From: Solanum dulcamara
Taxonomy: Eukaryota > Streptophyta > Magnoliopsida > Solanales > Solanaceae
Length of the DNA: 64,000 nt
Direction: 5' to 3'
NCBI RefSeq assembly: GCF_947179165.1
Contig: NC_077244.1
Location: 71,966,144 to 72,030,143 of the forward strand
The notes under the pieces are model-generated. The model ran no database searches and was not told the DNA's origin. It saw nothing but the letters and a program-made list of their open reading frames with translations. A program made the translations under genes and the position numbers. Positions within the stretch are counted from its first letter, which is position 1; every line of letters starts with the position of its first letter. Positions 61,412 to 64,000 of the stretch are shown in pieces.

Positions 61412-61806
61412 TAGGAAAAATTACTTGATTGAGTGCTTTTTAAAAATTAATTACTGATTTTAGCGATATTTTTTTATTTATTACCATTTATAGCAATACA
61501 TAGCAATATTATGATAAATCTACACTTGTATTAAAAGTGAATTATGCATACAATATAAATATATTATAAGTGTTTTAAAATATATATTATGTTTGTATAG
61601 TAAGAAACTGACATAATGTATTATAAGTCTATTAAAATATGTGATAAATGTATTATCCATCTATAAAACTTGTATCATATATGTTTTATAAATAGTTTTC
61701 TGCAATATGTATTAAAACTGTATTATAAGTGTTCAGTGAATTTTTTTTATTGCTATAAATGGTAAATATTTTCTTAATATTGTATATTTATATAAGTTTC
61801 CCTAAA
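61412..61806. mobile_element. Mutator-like MITE
   Basis: Inverted ends: TTTATTACCATTTATAGCAA (about 61477) and its complement in TTGCTATAAATGGTAAATAT (about 61749) lie symmetrically inside ends AGGAAAAATTAC and AAGTTTCCCT. AAAATTTA flanks both ends and may be the target duplication. The interior has repeated TATTATAAGTGTT words. Non-coding. Confidence 0.55.
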
Positions 61807-62306
61807 ATTTAAGTGGTGTCTACCAAACCCTTTGGGCTTCTAAATTATCGAGAACAAACACTTCTATTGTGAGGCCCAAGATAGCAAGCCCTTTTAACTT
61901 TATTGCACTCAAGAGCACAAACTGGTTTGAGAGGTCAGGCCCAAATGTCCTTATCCTGGAGGCCCTTAATAATTCAAATGAACCATTCGTGTAAAGGCTA
62001 ACAAGTAAACCATGATCAATATGTTGAGTTCATGATTTTACAAATTTGCCAAGTGCTGAACGATAGTAGTAGTATTAATTCTTTTTCAACTCCTTCCTAA
62101 GAGGCTTTCATCATTTTTTTGTTTGTTTGGTGACTCGAACTCACAACTTTAGAATTGGAGATAAGAGATGCTTATCATCCGAGCAACTCCATCTTATCTG
62201 CTTTGTCTTGTATCATTAACTTTACTTTTCAAAATACTACTTGATGTTAAGTATGGATTATATTAAGAATATTATGTACATATTAATCATTAAAGCCAAC
62301 ATATTC

Positions 62307-62310
<4 letters not shown>

Positions 62311-62341
<31 letters not shown>
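62311..62341. repeat. (AT)n microsatellite
   Basis: About 15 AT units in intergenic DNA. Confidence 0.95.
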
Positions 62342-62343
<2 letters not shown>

Positions 62344-63048
62344 ATATGTTAAGTCGTGGTATCAACACTAGGTTCATCTTTATACGAATAAGTATATGTA
62401 GAGATTTAATAAATTACTATAGTTTGGAGCATAATTTTCACTATACCAGCAGCCATAATCTACATAATTACAATTCATAGCTACTAGTTTGGAGTTCTAT
62501 CTATCGCTCAAATTCATTGTATAAATTTATTTGCTTAATTTCACTGAATACCTGCATACAGTCTTTTATTTTAATTATATTTCAATATCTATATTATTGA
62601 TTGTTGATGTGCGATTTGTGTACGCTTTTGATTGTATACATTGTTTATTGAAGAGACAGACCATGGAGAGAACACAAAATAGAGCAAATAGAGAGAGGGA
62701 AAAAAATGAGAAAGAGAAGAAAATAGGAGGAACAACCAAATAATAGGGTTTCAAGAAAAAAATTTGATGTATATTAGATATTTATTAGAAAATTCAAAGT
62801 GCAATTATATTTGATGATTATTTTAAACTAACATTATAAAAGATAATTAGAAGTCTAAAGTTGGCTAAGCCAGATATTTACCCTTAAGTTTGGGAAGGTC
62901 CATGTTTCTATATATATTACTTTATAAATTAGGCAAAACACTTCTCAAGAGGATCTATAAATAACAGTACAAGTCCATCTACATAATTTTTTGGAGAATC
63001 AGAAAATGTCTTTATTTTATTTTTTTTATTCATCAATTTTACATAACA

Positions 63049-63085
63049 ACAACAACATACCCGATATAATATTCTAATGACGAAA
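63049..63085 (-). mobile_element. Remnant of an RTE LINE 3' tail
   Basis: CAACAACAACATACCCGATA then TAAT resembles the tail seen at 2239 and 20424. The following about 100 bp are too diverged to align by eye. Confidence 0.4.
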
Positions 63086-63474
63086 GAGTAGCTATAAACG
63101 TTAAAATTGAGAGTATGAACACAAGTCTAATTAGGGCAAAGCAGTAATCAACGCAATCTTATCTTATGTGTAAATAAGATCATCCAGCACTCAAATTCAA
63201 ATAAAATAAAATAAAAACGAGGATATATACATGCATTTTGTTAGATAATGTCCAAAAGAATAGAGCCAAATATGTACATTTTAAAAGAAATTCAAAGGAA
63301 AAATACTAGTAGCAAGACAGGCTGATGGACGCACGGTCGTCTTGTACCTTCACGTTTCATGAATGGGACCCATGTTGGCTTCTCTCGTTTATTAGTTAGT
63401 GTTACTATCATTATTTTATTCACGTCTTACTTATTTAGTAAAAAGTTTATAGGTGTTAGCAATTTTTTATTAAA

Positions 63475-63770
63475 AAAAACTCTAAAATACCTCTTAACTA
63501 TGTGAATTGGTATAAAAATATCCTTTGTCTGTCTATTGAGCCTAAAATGTCTCCGACGTCAACCTTTGAGTTCTGTTTTATCCTTATCTCTAACAGTCAA
63601 AAATATTTAAAATGGAAAAGGGCCAACAATATCCCTGAACTATAGAAAAAGGTTTAAAAATACTCTTCATCCACCTTTCGATGTAAAAATACCTTTTTAT
63701 TTATCTTTTAATCTAAAAAGACATTTTCATTTACCTTTTTGACTCACTATAACCCTTGAAACTAACAACC
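63475..63770 (+). repeat. Dispersed repeat, AATATCCCTGAACTATAG type
   Basis: Two related blocks, about 63475-63560 (AAATACCTCTTAACTATGTG) and 63615-63770 (AACAATATCCCTGAACTATA, then AAAAATAC repeats), share a layout that I recall as a common Solanaceae dispersed repeat. Class and ends unknown. Confidence 0.4.
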
Positions 63771-64000
63771 CTTTATTTATTTTTTATTTTTTATAAATAT
63801 CTATAATGTGTCATTTTCTTATTGGATGAAATAAAAATTCTACCTCCACTAAGAAAATATATAATTTATATAAGCCAAAAATAATATACCTCTTCAAGAC
63901 CCCCATTTTTTTTTAAAAAAATCTAATAGTTTTTTGTTGCCGTAGTTTTTTTTTTTAAAAAAAGTTTGTTTTGGAATCATGAAGAAGGATATTGTTTTGA

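Larger units (their letters stand above)
57747..64000. other. Intergenic, repeat-rich right end
   Basis: AT-rich sequence without a supported gene. 58110-58400 has a TTTTACGTGGAAACTCC ... ACCACAACCTGTCCTACAG block of a kind common in Solanaceae repeats, class unknown. Other pieces are listed separately. Open frames here are short and low-complexity. Confidence 0.6.

Noticed and set aside
62241..62743. Small open frames near 62.3-62.7 kb
   Set aside because: One runs through an (AT)n repeat (YIYIYI) and the other ends in low-complexity Lys/Glu; no family resemblance.
1..64000. CRISPR array, integron, phage or bacterial defence system
   Set aside because: No regularly spaced short direct repeats with unique spacers and no such genes; the only spaced repeats are a minisatellite, microsatellites and plant transposons.

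Overview
This window is plant nuclear DNA, and everything points to a nightshade (Solanaceae). It is AT-rich. Its genes have many short exons with GT-AG introns, and the encoded proteins match Arabidopsis-type families that I recognise from memory. The repeats are ones I associate with Solanaceae: TS-type and Au-type SINEs, RTE LINE tails with a CAACAACAACA motif, GAGCCC-ended MITEs, and Stowaway and Mutator-like MITEs. The species cannot be fixed from the sequence alone. No CRISPR array, phage or bacterial-type system is present.

Seven host protein genes were reconstructed exon by exon, and every exon junction keeps the reading frame. In order they are: SIS3-type RING-H2 ubiquitin ligase (+, 696-7834); EXECUTER1, the plastid singlet-oxygen signalling protein (+, 14776-21284); a CASP-like four-span membrane protein (+, 25325-28147); TFB4, the p34 subunit of TFIIH (-, 29505-34829); RRP40, an RNA exosome cap subunit (+, 36100-41350); PEX14, the peroxisomal import docking protein (+, 42799-50499); and an intronless DUF1645 protein (-, 56858-57658). 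These are unrelated housekeeping and signalling genes and do not form a pathway. TFB4 and RRP40 are head to head; the CASP-like gene and TFB4 are tail to tail.

The rest is a layered record of transposition. A 5.5-kb Copia retrotransposon with two identical 235-bp LTRs and a perfect 5-bp target duplication lies at 9085-14600, in the terminal repeat of an older Stowaway-like MITE and only 175 bp upstream of the EXECUTER1 start codon, in the same orientation. SIS3 intron 7 carries an antisense RTE LINE with a 16-bp target duplication and a 320-bp TRIM with a 5-bp duplication. A tRNA-Leu-like gene between TFB4 and RRP40 is split in its anticodon loop by a MITE that itself holds a second MITE of the same family. 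RRP40 introns hold one TS and two Au SINEs. From 50.5 to 64 kb, apart from the DUF1645 gene, the DNA is AT-rich intergenic sequence with decayed MITEs, hairpins and microsatellites.

Points most worth a second look: the young Copia insertion in the EXECUTER1 promoter; a clear U12-type intron in SIS3 and a candidate one in TFB4; a GC-AG intron in the CASP-like gene; and the MITE-in-MITE-in-tRNA nest. Exon boundaries come from splice-site reading plus remembered protein families, with no alignment run.
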